DNA from: JACKHO01 sp041398745
GTDB lineage: Bacteria > Planctomycetota > Planctomycetia > Planctomycetales > Planctomycetaceae
DNA: 64,000 bases
Assembly: GCA_041398745.1 (NCBI GenBank)
Contig: JAWKUB010000003.1
Span: forward strand, 744,001-808,000
Reading direction: 5' to 3'
Part shown: positions 17,101 to 26,808 of the stretch, piece by piece
Layout of the letters: each line of letters starts with the position of its first letter
Numbering within the stretch: the first letter of the stretch is position 1
The notes under the pieces: generated by a model
What the model saw: only the letters and a program-made list of their open reading frames with translations
Database searches by the model: none
Told to the model about the DNA's origin: nothing
Program-made: the position numbers and the translations under genes

Positions 17101-20100
17101 ACCGCTGCCTTCAGACCCTTCCAAGACGACTGCTCATCAGCCATAGAACTCATTTGAGCTGAGACTTCAGCCCTTCGGCCTCAACTCGAACTTCACCAAT
17201 CCTACGGTGATACTTTTGCAGCGTCACCATATCTTCCACGGCGGCCATCCACTTTCGCTTCTCCGACGTACAGCTACGCTTTCCGTCCAGAAAGGCTCGA
17301 ACGACCACCTTTTCCAAGTCGATGAATAATTCGCCCCTTGCCGCGAGTGGCAGCTGATTCGCGGAATGCCCGGTGTGAAAGTCGACCCACTGAATGATTC
17401 AGCGTATAGCTGCAGCTTCAGTCAAATCGGCGACAGCATTTCGCATGTACGGCAAATTCGATCGCCAGAACGGAGGCGTCGCATGCATGCACCATGACGT
17501 GGCCAGCACTCCAACTTGCCGGAGGCCTCAAGTAACTGTTGGGCCGGAGCGACTGGCTTTTGATCGCTCCGTCTGAAATGGCGAAAACTTCACCAATCTG
17601 CTGAGTCGCTGCTTGAATGTCATCCACTAGCAGTGTCGCTTTCGAGATTCCGGCGATTGCGGTCTCCAGACTCGCTTTGTCTCTCAATCCTAGATTAAGA
17701 GCATCGGATACGGAGATGGTCATTTCGCCAGCGTCTTGCATAGCTTGCGATAAGCCCGAAATCTGTTCTAGAGCGATGATGCTCCCCAATTCATTGGCGA
17801 GTTGCTCGTTTTTTCCAATTAGCGTCAGTGCCTTCTCAGCCAACGCTCGAATGGATTTCCCGGATTTTGCGTTCAACCATTCAGGACGCGCAGTGCCAGC
17901 CGCAGCAGCCAGACGAGTCGCCTTCCCGAGTTGGCCTGTTTGCTTGCCACCTAAACGCGTCGGATCGCCGAGTCCGGTCACTCGAACGTGATCGGTCAGC
18001 GTCACTTCCAGTTGTCGGAGCGAGCTCGTCACCAGATTCAATCGTTCAATGTCTTCCGTTGTCTCAACCAGCCGTGCCCGCACAGTCGTTGAACGTGGAA
18101 TCGTCAGTCCATGAATAGCCCCTAAGGTCGGATCGTCGCCCCCGGCGTTAACCGCTCTGGCAGCCTCGACAGGGAAGGATTCTTCGACATCGTCAACGAA
18201 ACAGCTAAGCTCGTCCAAGATAGCCAGTCGCCTCGATTCCTCTGACAACTGCGCAAGTACAACTGCAGCTGTTGGAACAGGAGCTTCGAACCACTTAGCC
18301 GGGATGTTGGGGGCCGTTAGGGCTTGTGTACATGCATCGAGAGTCTCTGTGAGGTTGGACGTTGTCACGGGAGCGAGCAGTCCAAGTTCGACAATCGGAC
18401 TATAGAGCGATGAAACGTGGTCGAGTCGTTCGCTGAGCGTTCCGAAGTGATGCTTCAATTCGTCATGGATCGACAAAGAGCGGACCGTCTGCTTGCACCC
18501 ACGCCACGGGTGCTCGTCATGCTCCATAATTACCAGCTCTACGTCGGTGGCCCTCCCGAGAAGCCGCATCCAACCATCAAAAATCGTCCGATTGGCCTCG
18601 ACGAGTTTGGGCAGTTTACAGCGTGTAAGCTGAGCCAGCCCACGGTTCGTCAGTTGACTGACACGCCCAAACAGCTCGAAAGCTGACAGTCCAAGTGGTT
18701 CACGCGGTTCGTGTATCCGACGAACATAGCGGTTGAGCCGAGACCGCTGGTCGAGGAGCTCATCCAATTTGGGAGCAGTGTCCTGGTATACTTCGGCCGG
18801 TAGCGAAAGGCAGCGGTCCAGTTCAAATAGCACAGCTCGGCGGTTCGCCTTGTCCGAATGACATTCCAGACAAAAGTCGTCGAGCTGACGGTCTTCGAGA
18901 CGCTGCTTTACAACTTCAAGAGCAGAAATCTTCTCACTGACAAACAACACTGTACGACCAAGTGACAGCGCATCGGCAATGATATTTGCGATCGTCTGCG
19001 ATTTCCCGGTCCCTGGCGGCCCGTCCAGTACAAAACTGACACCCTTGCGTGCCGCAACGATCGCTTCGAGCTGACTTGAGTCACAGTCGAGGATCGTCTT
19101 GACCTCCCCCGGTGGCAAAGTGTCATCGAGTTCTTTCGCTGGTGGTACCTCGGAAATCGGACCGAATGACTCACTACTGATCGCTCTCTCATCACCTCCG
19201 ATTGCTCGGCACAACGTATGGGCAGTGACCGAGTTTCTGTGATCTCCGAGATCCTTCCACATGGCGATTTTCGGAAACGCGAACCGACCCAACACGCACT
19301 TGTCAACCACCTCCCATCGCTCGTGCTTCTCGATAGCGACGCGCACTGTGTGTAGAAACTCCTCGCGAGCGCCGACTTCTTCGAGTTCGTTAATGTCTGG
19401 AAGCGGCGGAAGTTCTAGCTTGAAGTCTTGCCACAATCTTTGCCGTAGACAGAGATTATCGACGGCATCGTCCTCAGCCTCCGTCAACTCCCACGGAGCA
19501 CTCGTCGAGTCGCGAGAAAGCGTGACTGGCACGAGCATCAATGGACTGTAGCGCTCTTCCGTTGAGTCCGTCGACTCATACCATTTCAAGAAGCCGAACG
19601 CGACATAAAGTGCATGCACTCCCTGCTCAGACATTGCCAGCCGAGCGTCCGCATCGAGATTACGCAGTTTACGATCCAAAACTCTGTCGGATTTATCAAC
19701 CAGCAAGTCGTGCGACCGCAAGTAAGGTGAACGCCGACACTCCTCCAGCGGTGGATTCCACTCACGCCGCTTTCGCTTGTATTCCGTCGATGAGTTGCCG
19801 GTTCCGGCTTTGTGATCCTTTTCACTGGCTCGACGGCTACGGCTTTGGGGCAACCCATCGAACGCACCACCACTACTATCGGGACTTGACGCGTTATCGT
19901 CTTCTCCATCGACCCGCTCGTCTTCATATTCTTGCCAATCCGGCGGCGGTGGCACCAAGTCTCGTCGCCAGGGGAATCGCATTGGGTCAGCCCCAGCTTC
20001 AGACTCTGCCGCAAGCTTTACCCAGATTTCTTCCGTCGACGGTGTGTCGAACTCGATGGTGCTACTACGCTCTGAGAACCGCGTGTTGATCAGGGCGTTG

Positions 20101-20213
20101 CGGTTGCCCAAATCCAGCAGGCGGTCTCGCCATGATTCCACCTTCCCGTCAAAAACATCTTGCACGTCTTGGGCAGGTGATCCGCCCCACACGCTGTCAT
20201 CCAAGTTCGACAT
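14107..20213 (-). pseudogene. Degenerate DUF4011-type SF1 helicase with C-terminal Vsr/MTES_1575-like nuclease
   Basis: A ~6.1-kb reading unit, the normal length of ~2,000-aa DUF4011 helicases, broken by about eight frame changes. The N-terminal 931 residues are open (17418-20213): a DUF4011-like start with SWRDRLLDLGNRNALIN, then Walker A LDGPPGTGKSQTIANII. Further pieces lie in shifting frames: 16908-17390, 16708-16911, 15901-16611, 15479-15796, 15215-15403 (KQLPPT region, helicase motif), 14889-15287, 14464-14754 and 14107-14322. The last two carry the nuclease domain: SPFEAEVAEALIRRGL, GGFRIDLALKHP, AVECDG, then RIVRIWSTDW. Proteins of this architecture are reported anti-phage candidates (the 'hhe' type, by recollection). 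As written it cannot make full-length protein. Confidence 0.82.
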
Positions 20214-20518
20214 GGCCCATCCGCATCATTGCTATAAGGTCTTGGAATCTCGGGTTGTCGCAGAAGGTCAACCCTTCACACCAAAGTCTAAGTCAACAAA
20301 TCATTTGGGTATGAGTTTAGCCAATCAGCTCGCTGTTTCCCATATTCGTGGAGTCCCCGAATCTTCAGCGAGCCAGTCTGGGTCGTTGCTGGGGAGCATC
20401 CTGACGACAGGCGTGTGGGCATTTTTCAGGAGTGCAACTCCACAATCTATGTCGTATCGCAACGTTTGGGGTCGCAGACTCGGGGATGTTTTCCCTTCTC
20501 CAGTCCCAAGCGGAGTGA
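20214..20518. other. Gap between divergent units; no gene seen
   Basis: This 305-nt stretch separates the degenerate helicase from the winged-helix regulator and should contain both promoters. I see no RNA gene, long inverted repeat or convincing short ORF in it. Confidence 0.4.
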
Positions 20519-20965
20519 ATGCTCATGTTAAGTTTAGAAAAAAGACAGCAGGTGCAGGAGTCATTGCGATTGCTTGCTAGAACACATGCCTCGGCTGTCG
20601 CGCAGATCGAAGAAACGATCGCACTCCTCATGTTCACACTGGAACTCGATGAACCAACCGTTGTCACAGCAGAGCGACTGCCCGTGGCCGATGAAACAAC
20701 GTTCTGCATACTGTGGAATGGGCACGTTTGCTTCTTGGGCAATACGCTCTTGTTCTGGATGTTCCGCAGGCTGCTGCGATCCGCCAACGGCTACGTCTCG
20801 CACGTGGATTTACTCGACGACGTTTGGAAGGGGAATCGTGAGTCTTCCACAATTCGTGGCGTGACGAAAAGACTACGAGACAAGCTCATTGAAGCCAACA
20901 TGGAAGACCTTGCCATGGCAATCGATGGCACGGTAGGTGGCTACTACGGTTTGATGCTCGTTTGA
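20519..20965 (+). CDS. Winged-helix transcriptional regulator (OmpR/PhoB-type DNA-binding domain)
   Basis: 148 aa. The N-terminal half is helical (coiled-coil-like, QVQESLRLLARTHASAVAQIEETI) without a phospho-acceptor receiver domain. The C-terminal half fits the Trans_reg_C winged helix: LLFWMFRRLLRSANGYVSHVDLLDDVW, then the recognition helix STIRGVTKRLRDKL and a GGYYGLML wing. A second in-frame ATG two codons in could be the start. Three ATCAAAC words on an 11-bp grid lie just past its stop, before the recombinase gene, matching the spacing OmpR/PhoB-type proteins bind. It probably controls the downstream recombinase-ParB operon. Confidence 0.7.
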   Translation: MLMLSLEKRQQVQESLRLLARTHASAVAQIEETIALLMFTLELDEPTVVTAERLPVADETTFCILWNGHVCFLGNTLLFWMFRRLLRSANGYVSHVDLLDDVWKGNRESSTIRGVTKRLRDKLIEANMEDLAMAIDGTVGGYYGLMLV

Positions 20966-20978
20966 GAGAAAGTTCAAA

Positions 20979-21018
20979 ATCAAACTCCAATCAAACGGGC
21001 ATGGAGCGGCGATCAAAC
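20979..21018 (+). promoter_or_regulatory. ATCAAAC direct repeats in an 11-bp register
   Basis: Perfect ATCAAAC copies start at 20979, 20990 and 21012. The vacant 11-bp slot at 21001 reads ATGGAGC, a 4/7 match. An inverted copy GTTTGAT lies at 20949. The array sits between the winged-helix gene and the serine recombinase start at 21087. Spacing of one and two helical turns suits tandem binding of the winged-helix protein. Confidence 0.55.
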
Positions 21019-21086
21019 AGTCGTGATGCAGAATCTCTGGAACGATAGATGCAGCACTGTTGCAACCAGCCTCCAAGAGCAGATTC

Positions 21087-22652
21087 ATGAGCCCGACAGC
21101 CGCTTCGCAGATTGCCACTTCCGACAACCAATTGGTTCGTGCCGCGCAATACGTGAGAATGTCAACTGAGCACCAGCAATACTCCACACTGAATCAGGAA
21201 GACATCATCAAGGAGTATGCTGAGAAGCGTGGCTTTGAAATTGTCAGAACCTATGCCGATGAAGGTAAGAGTGGTCTGAATGTCGCCGGGCGAGAGTCGT
21301 TGCAGCGACTGATTTCCGACGTTCAGGATGGTCTCGCTGATTTCGCTGTCATTCTGGTGTATGACATCAGTCGATGGGGCCGCTTCCAGGACGCGGATGA
21401 GAGCGCATACTATGAATACCTCTGCAAGCGTGCGGGGATTGAGGTCCATTACTGCGCGGAACAGTTTGAGAATGACGGCGGCCCGACGTCGACCATCATA
21501 AAGAGTGTAAAACGGGCGATGGCTGGTGAATACAGTCGCGAACTGTCATCCAAAGTGTTCAAAGGACAATGCCGACTCATCGAACTCGGCTATCGCCAAG
21601 GTGGGGCACCGGGCTACGGCTTGCGGCGGATGCTGATTGATCAAAACGGTGACGAAAAGGGCACCCTGAAACGGGGCGATCAGAAAAGCCTGCAGACAGA
21701 TCGCGTCATTCTGGTGCCAGGTCCCTCCGATGAACAGAAGATTGTGCAGTGGATCTACACGCTTTTCGTCAAAGATGGCAAACGTGAGGCTGAGATTGCT
21801 GCCATTCTCAACGAACGTGGAATTGCCACGGACTTCGGTCGGGAATGGACGCGAGGCACGGTGCATCAGGTTCTGACAAATGAAAAGTACATCGGCAACA
21901 ATGTCTTCAATCGAACATCATTCAAGTTGAAACGAAAGCATGTTCAGAACTCGCCAGACATGTGGGTGCGTGCCGATGGAGCCTTCGATGCCATTGTGTC
22001 GGCTGACATGTTCTATACCGCGCGTGGAATCATCCAGGAACGGAATCGGCGTTTCACCGACGAGGAGTTGATTGAACGTCTCAAGTTGCTGGCCCAGAAA
22101 CATCCGACACTCTCCGCTGCAATCATTGATGCCGCCGATGACGTCCCGACGTCTTCAACATTTCGTGCCCGCTTTGGGAGTTTGATTCGAGCCTATCGAC
22201 TTGCTGGCTATTCACCCGATCGAGACTACCGCTACATCGAAATCAACCGTCATTTGCGGGAGATGTACCCCGGCCTCGTCTATGAAGTCAAACAGAGATT
22301 AGACAGCGTCGGAGCGACGGTCACACAAGATTCCGAATCCGATTTGCTGCTGATCAATGGGGAATACAGTGCTTCGATGGTTCTGTCGCGGTGTCGTCCC
22401 ACCGCAGCGGGCTCGCTGCGCTGGCTGATCAGGATTGACGAACGACTCGCGCCAGATATCACGATTCTGGTGCGGATGGACCCGGCGAACGAGAACGTCA
22501 CGGACTACTACCTGTTCCCGCTGATGGATTTTGCTGAACCGAAACTTCTGCTCTGTGAAACAAATGGGGCGTATCTCGACACATACCAATTCGACAATTT
22601 GGATTTTTTCACGCGGCTTGCCGCTCGGGAGAAAGTTGAAGGGGTCGCATGA
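21087..22652 (+). CDS. Large serine recombinase
   Basis: 521 aa from the ATG at 21087; a TTG at 21060 extends the frame but is less likely. The N-terminal resolvase domain has YVRMSTEHQQYS with the nucleophilic Ser at residue ~26, VILVYDISRWGR and the following helix. A recombinase domain (GAPGYGLRR; IAAILNERGIATDFGREWTRGTVHQVLTNEKYIGNNVFNR) follows, then a C-terminal region without the Cys-rich zinc-ribbon typical of phage integrases. The stop overlaps the next start (ATGA), so it is translationally coupled to two ParB-like proteins. Such triads occur in other bacteria and are probably mobile-element modules. Confidence 0.9.
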   Translation: MSPTAASQIATSDNQLVRAAQYVRMSTEHQQYSTLNQEDIIKEYAEKRGFEIVRTYADEGKSGLNVAGRESLQRLISDVQDGLADFAVILVYDISRWGRFQDADESAYYEYLCKRAGIEVHYCAEQFENDGGPTSTIIKSVKRAMAGEYSRELSSKVFKGQCRLIELGYRQGGAPGYGLRRMLIDQNGDEKGTLKRGDQKSLQTDRVILVPGPSDEQKIVQWIYTLFVKDGKREAEIAAILNERGIATDFGREWTRGTVHQVLTNEKYIGNNVFNRTSFKLKRKHVQNSPDMWVRADGAFDAIVSADMFYTARGIIQERNRRFTDEELIERLKLLAQKHPTLSAAIIDAADDVPTSSTFRARFGSLIRAYRLAGYSPDRDYRYIEINRHLREMYPGLVYEVKQRLDSVGATVTQDSESDLLLINGEYSASMVLSRCRPTAAGSLRWLIRIDERLAPDITILVRMDPANENVTDYYLFPLMDFAEPKLLLCETNGAYLDTYQFDNLDFFTRLAAREKVEGVA

Positions 22653-23539
22653 GCAAACGACGGGACAACACGATTCACATGATTCCGACGGAGAACATCA
22701 CTGTTCTGAATCCTCGGGAACGGGGAAAGCGGAAGTTTCGACAGATCGTCGACAATATCGCAACTTTGGGTTTGAAGAAGCCAATCACGGTTACGCCAAA
22801 GGAATCATCAAGCGGTCACGAGGAGTACCACCTTGTTTGTGGTCAGGGACGACTTGAGGCATACCAGCAACTCGGCGAGCCACTGATTCCGTCACTGATC
22901 GTGCACGTCACCAAAGAAGAACTCTTATTGATGAGCCTGGTTGAGAATCTTGCGAGACGGCAGCACACATCGATCGAGTTGATCCAGGACATCTCCGACA
23001 TGCACGAACGTGGCTACAAGTTCTCGCAGATTGCCGACAAAACGGCACTCGACATCAGCTACGTTCGGGGAATGGTCAAACTCTGGCGAAAGGGAGAAGA
23101 ACGACTGCTGCAAGCGGTCGAAAAAGGTCAAATTCCTGTCAGTGTGGCGATGACGATTTCTAGCTCTGATGACAAACAGATTCAGAAGGCACTGACGGAC
23201 GCTTACGAGAAAAACACACTTCGGGGACGGAAGTTACTCGCGGCTCGCCGATTGATTGAAAAACGCAAGACCGATGGAAAAGGAATCAGAACGGCCCACC
23301 GAAGCCGTGAGCCGAGCGCAGTTTCGTCTGAAAAGCTGCTCAAGACCTATCAGGAAGAAACCGCAAGACAGCGTCTGGTGATACAAAAGGCACGGCTCTG
23401 CGAAACTCGACTTCTGTTCGTCGTTTCGGCGTTGAGGCAGCTTTTTGCGGATGACCACTTCATTACGCTGCTGCGGGCCGAATCGCTCGACTCGTTGCCC
23501 GCATACCTGGCTGGCCAGTTGAACGAGGAGCACGAATGA
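22649..23539 (+). CDS. ParB/RepB-like nuclease-domain protein 1
   Basis: 296 aa. The N-terminal ParB/Spo0J-type domain is seen in LKKPITVTPKESSSG, the box CGQGRLEAYQQLGE and VENLARRQHTSIELIQDI. An HTH (YKFSQIADKTALDISYVRGMVKLWRKGEERLL) and a helical C-terminal region resembling RepB plasmid-partition proteins follow. Starts on the recombinase stop (ATGA) and its own stop overlaps the next gene in the same way. It probably acts as a DNA-binding partner of the recombinase or in segregation; no ParA ATPase lies nearby. Confidence 0.82.
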   Translation: MSKRRDNTIHMIPTENITVLNPRERGKRKFRQIVDNIATLGLKKPITVTPKESSSGHEEYHLVCGQGRLEAYQQLGEPLIPSLIVHVTKEELLLMSLVENLARRQHTSIELIQDISDMHERGYKFSQIADKTALDISYVRGMVKLWRKGEERLLQAVEKGQIPVSVAMTISSSDDKQIQKALTDAYEKNTLRGRKLLAARRLIEKRKTDGKGIRTAHRSREPSAVSSEKLLKTYQEETARQRLVIQKARLCETRLLFVVSALRQLFADDHFITLLRAESLDSLPAYLAGQLNEEHE

Positions 23540-24441
23540 AAGCTGAAAACCATGTGCAATTCGGGTGTGAGCAAAGGCTCAAGAGTATCCCGCTCAGCGA
23601 AATCCTCCCGCTTCGTCGAATTTCTCGGGCAGCTCGAAAAACAAGAAAATACCAACGAATTGAAGCCTCGGTTCGGGAAATTGGTGTCATTGAACCGCTT
23701 GTCGTCTTTCCTCAAGTCAATGGAACGAAAAGTAACTACATGCTTCTTGACGGCCATATGCGCCTCGACATCCTCAAGTCGAGAGGTGAACCATCTGTCG
23801 AGTGTTTGATTGCACTGGATGACGAACCCTTCACCTACAACCACAAAATCAATCGACTGAGTGTCATTCAAGAGCACTTCATGTTGATGAAAGCCGTTCA
23901 GAGCGGAGTCTCTGAGGAAGCGATCGCGGCTGCCCTGAACGTCGATGTTTCCAAGATTCGGGAGAAAAAGAACCTGCTCGTTGGCATTTGTTCGGAAGCG
24001 GTTGAGCTGCTTCGTGGAAAGCCAGGAAATGCCGGAACATTCAGGCAGCTCCGTAAGGCCAAACCAATGCGGCAGATTGAAATGGCGGAATTGATGTGCG
24101 CTTCAAACAACTATTCAGTGGCTTACGTGAAGTGCCTTATTGCTGCGACGCCTCAAGATCAGCTGATCGAATCAGAACAGGTGAAAGATGTGAACGGCTT
24201 GTCTCATGCCGACATGGCCCGGATGGAACGGGAAATGGATTCCATCAGCAGCGATTTCAAGCAAATCGAAGAAACCTACGGCAAGAACGTGCTCAACCTG
24301 GTGATCGTTGTCGGTTACCTGAAGAAGTTGCTCGACAATGCCCGAGTGGTGAGATATCTCGCAGGAAGTTATCCCGAGTTGCTGACCGAGTTTCAGAAGA
24401 CTGTTGAAACCAAACTGCTGACGGAACCTCCTACAAGCTGA
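23536..24441 (+). CDS. ParB/RepB-like protein 2
   Basis: 301 aa, a diverged paralogue of the gene before it. It has a ParB-like N-terminal region (IPLSEILPLR, VREIGVIEPLVVFP, LLDGHMRLDILKSRGE), an HTH-like segment (GVSEEAIAAALNVDVSKIREKKNLL) and a RepB C-terminal-like region (FRQLRKAKPMRQIEMAELM; NVLNLVIVVGYLKKLL). The ATGA overlap indicates coupled translation. The 263 nt after it, up to the brxHI end at 24705, show no gene. Confidence 0.8.
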   Translation: MKAENHVQFGCEQRLKSIPLSEILPLRRISRAARKTRKYQRIEASVREIGVIEPLVVFPQVNGTKSNYMLLDGHMRLDILKSRGEPSVECLIALDDEPFTYNHKINRLSVIQEHFMLMKAVQSGVSEEAIAAALNVDVSKIREKKNLLVGICSEAVELLRGKPGNAGTFRQLRKAKPMRQIEMAELMCASNNYSVAYVKCLIAATPQDQLIESEQVKDVNGLSHADMARMEREMDSISSDFKQIEETYGKNVLNLVIVVGYLKKLLDNARVVRYLAGSYPELLTEFQKTVETKLLTEPPTS

Positions 24442-24704
24442 TTGAAACGCATGATCTGTTCGATCGCCATGTCGTGAAATTCCTTCGGCTGGCCAAGCTG
24501 CTTTAGCCCGGAATCTGACGATCTGAGATTCTCCAATCCGAAAACTCAACTTTCAGTCGATCGACCATGTCTTTAGGAAGTTTGTCCGAACCGGTGTCGC
24601 CGCACTAACTACCAATGAATTCTTGCTCCTTGTCCGACGAAGGGCATGCCGCGAAAACAGCTTCCATATGCAGCTTGTTGCCATAACGTCTTTAGGCGTT
24701 TCTA

Positions 24705-26807
24705 TCACTGAACAACGAATCTCACGTGCTCTTGGAGGACATGACGTGTTGCGTCTGTGTCCTGAAGACGTCGCTCCAGCATTTCGATCGCGAGCTCGAT
24801 CGGCAGGCACTCTGAGAATTTAAGTCCCTCAATGGCGGCCTCTTCCACGGATGGACACATTATTGAGGCGTCACCTTGACGAATGGAGTTGATGGCGCGC
24901 TCGACGTCCTGCAACTTCAACGATGAATGGAACGTCAGCGTGAAACTGTCGTGGTCAACCTTGTTCTGGGTCTCCCGTGAAAGTTCCCGAGCGAGAGTTG
25001 CATTGACACGGCTTCCGCCAAATGTCCACCACTCAGATTCGCCGCCTCCGTTCTGAACGGCAACCGATGAGTCCGAATAAAGCCACGGGTATTCGTGCCT
25101 TATTTCCGCGATACGTTCGGTTGCACGACGTGACCAACATTCCGCATTTGTATCCGTTGCAAGGATTTGCTTAATTGACTGTGACAACCGGAATCCAAGG
25201 CCCTGTCCCTCACCCTTCCATCTTGTGCGGCCGGTAGCCTCGGTTGGCTCGACATAAGCGCGCCGCCGTTGCCAATCAATATGATTCACCTGCCACGCTC
25301 GACCGCCGAGCAATAGTATGCGAGGCCCTTCCTGCTTACCAAGGAACGTCATCTCATCGACGTACCCGAGCTCATTTCGCCCATGAAGAATCGAGAACAA
25401 GGGAGGGGACATGAACACGGACAGCAGTTCCATGAAATTCTTCCGCCCGTACGTGTCTTCACCTTCCCTTCCCATCGCGAGAATACCTGCGTCCTCCCAG
25501 AGGATCTCTCGATCGAGCATTGCGGTCACTAGCTGTGCAATTCGACCAGAGGGGACTATCCCAAAACCCGACACACCTGACACCCATCCAAACCATTCGG
25601 TCTCGCCAATACCATCCTCCTGCAAAACCAAAGCCATTAATTGCTGTGCGAGTACGTGGTACGGCAACGGCGGAGGTTGAATGGGTTCGACGTAGCCCTC
25701 GGCCCACAGATCAATCAAAGCCGCAGACTGAATCAGCGTTTCATTCTTTGTCGCCAGGTAAAGACAATTCCGCATTGTGCCGGCGCGACGACCTGTACGC
25801 CCCATTCTCTGGAGAAAGCTCGACACGGTCGGTGGCGCGTCAATTTGAATCACACGATCCAGGTTCCCGACGTCGATGCCAAGTTCCAGTACACTTGTCG
25901 CCACGATGACACAGTCTTCCCGTGTGGCAAACGCTTCTTCGGCCTGGTGACGCTGCTCCTGACTCAGCGAGCTATGAGTCACGAAAGTGGTTACCTGAAG
26001 ATGTCGTAGCTCTGCGGCAAGCTGTTCGGCACGGGCACGGCTATCGACGAATACCAGCCGTTTTTCACCGCGATGCAGTCGCGAAATAACAACAGCTGCG
26101 TTTCGCAGTGACCCGACGAAATCAAGTTGCACGTCCGCTTTACCAGAGCCGGATTCAATTGGCAGAAATACATCACGTGCTCCCTGGCATGAACCTGCAA
26201 GCCAGTCGACCAGTGTGTCTGGGTTGCCAACGGTTGCCGAGAGTCCCAGTCGTTGGATTTCGCGACCGGATAATCGAGAGATTCTCTCCAGAACGGAAAG
26301 TAAGTGCCATCCGCGATCATCGCCCGCAAACGCGTGAATCTCATCAATCACGACGACTTGTAGATTCCTGAACAGACCCCGTGCGTCGACGTTCGGTGAG
26401 ACGAGCATGACCTCCAAGGATTCTGGTGTTGTCAGCAAGCAATCGGGTGGTTCTCTGAGAATCTTCTTTCTCGCCGACGTTTTGACATCGCCATGCCATA
26501 AGGCAGAACGCCGACCGAGCAGATTGCAGTAGCGATTGAGCCGGACATCCAGATTGTTGAGCAGCGCTTTGATTGGACAAATGTAGAGAACACTGAGACC
26601 AGTCCAGTTTTCCGACAGCATACGTGAGGCAACTGGAAAGAATGCCGCTTCCGTCTTTCCACCAGCCGTGGGGGCAAGCACGATCATGTGCTTGCCATCA
26701 AGAATTTGGGGAATGACCGCTTCCTGGAATGGACGTAGTTCACGCCAACCGAGGCTGTTGACGATGTGGTGTTGCAATGCAGGATGTAGTCGATCGAAAC
26801 TGCTCAC
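24705..26807 (-). CDS. brxHI: BREX helicase BrxHI (Lhr-like DEAD/DEAH helicase)
   Basis: 700 aa, starting at a GTG (26807) one nt after the stop of the previous gene (TAG-C-GTG). Superfamily 2 helicase motifs: Walker A LAPTAGGKTEAAFFP, DEIH in VVIDEIHAF, the SAT-like LGLSATVGNP, LVFVDSRARAEQLA and the Arg-finger motif QRMGRTGRRAG. The C-terminal part is Lhr-like. It is the last gene of the minus-strand BREX locus, as expected for type 2 BREX, which ends with brxD and brxHI. It presumably unwinds or remodels DNA for the BREX complex. Confidence 0.88.
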   Translation of the reverse strand: MSSFDRLHPALQHHIVNSLGWRELRPFQEAVIPQILDGKHMIVLAPTAGGKTEAAFFPVASRMLSENWTGLSVLYICPIKALLNNLDVRLNRYCNLLGRRSALWHGDVKTSARKKILREPPDCLLTTPESLEVMLVSPNVDARGLFRNLQVVVIDEIHAFAGDDRGWHLLSVLERISRLSGREIQRLGLSATVGNPDTLVDWLAGSCQGARDVFLPIESGSGKADVQLDFVGSLRNAAVVISRLHRGEKRLVFVDSRARAEQLAAELRHLQVTTFVTHSSLSQEQRHQAEEAFATREDCVIVATSVLELGIDVGNLDRVIQIDAPPTVSSFLQRMGRTGRRAGTMRNCLYLATKNETLIQSAALIDLWAEGYVEPIQPPPLPYHVLAQQLMALVLQEDGIGETEWFGWVSGVSGFGIVPSGRIAQLVTAMLDREILWEDAGILAMGREGEDTYGRKNFMELLSVFMSPPLFSILHGRNELGYVDEMTFLGKQEGPRILLLGGRAWQVNHIDWQRRRAYVEPTEATGRTRWKGEGQGLGFRLSQSIKQILATDTNAECWSRRATERIAEIRHEYPWLYSDSSVAVQNGGGESEWWTFGGSRVNATLARELSRETQNKVDHDSFTLTFHSSLKLQDVERAINSIRQGDASIMCPSVEEAAIEGLKFSECLPIELAIEMLERRLQDTDATRHVLQEHVRFVVQ

Positions 26808-26808
26808 G

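Noticed and set aside
20979..21018. CRISPR array for the ATCAAAC repeats
   Set aside because: Units are 7 nt with 4- and 15-nt gaps, far too short, and no cas genes are present. No CRISPR array was found elsewhere in the window.
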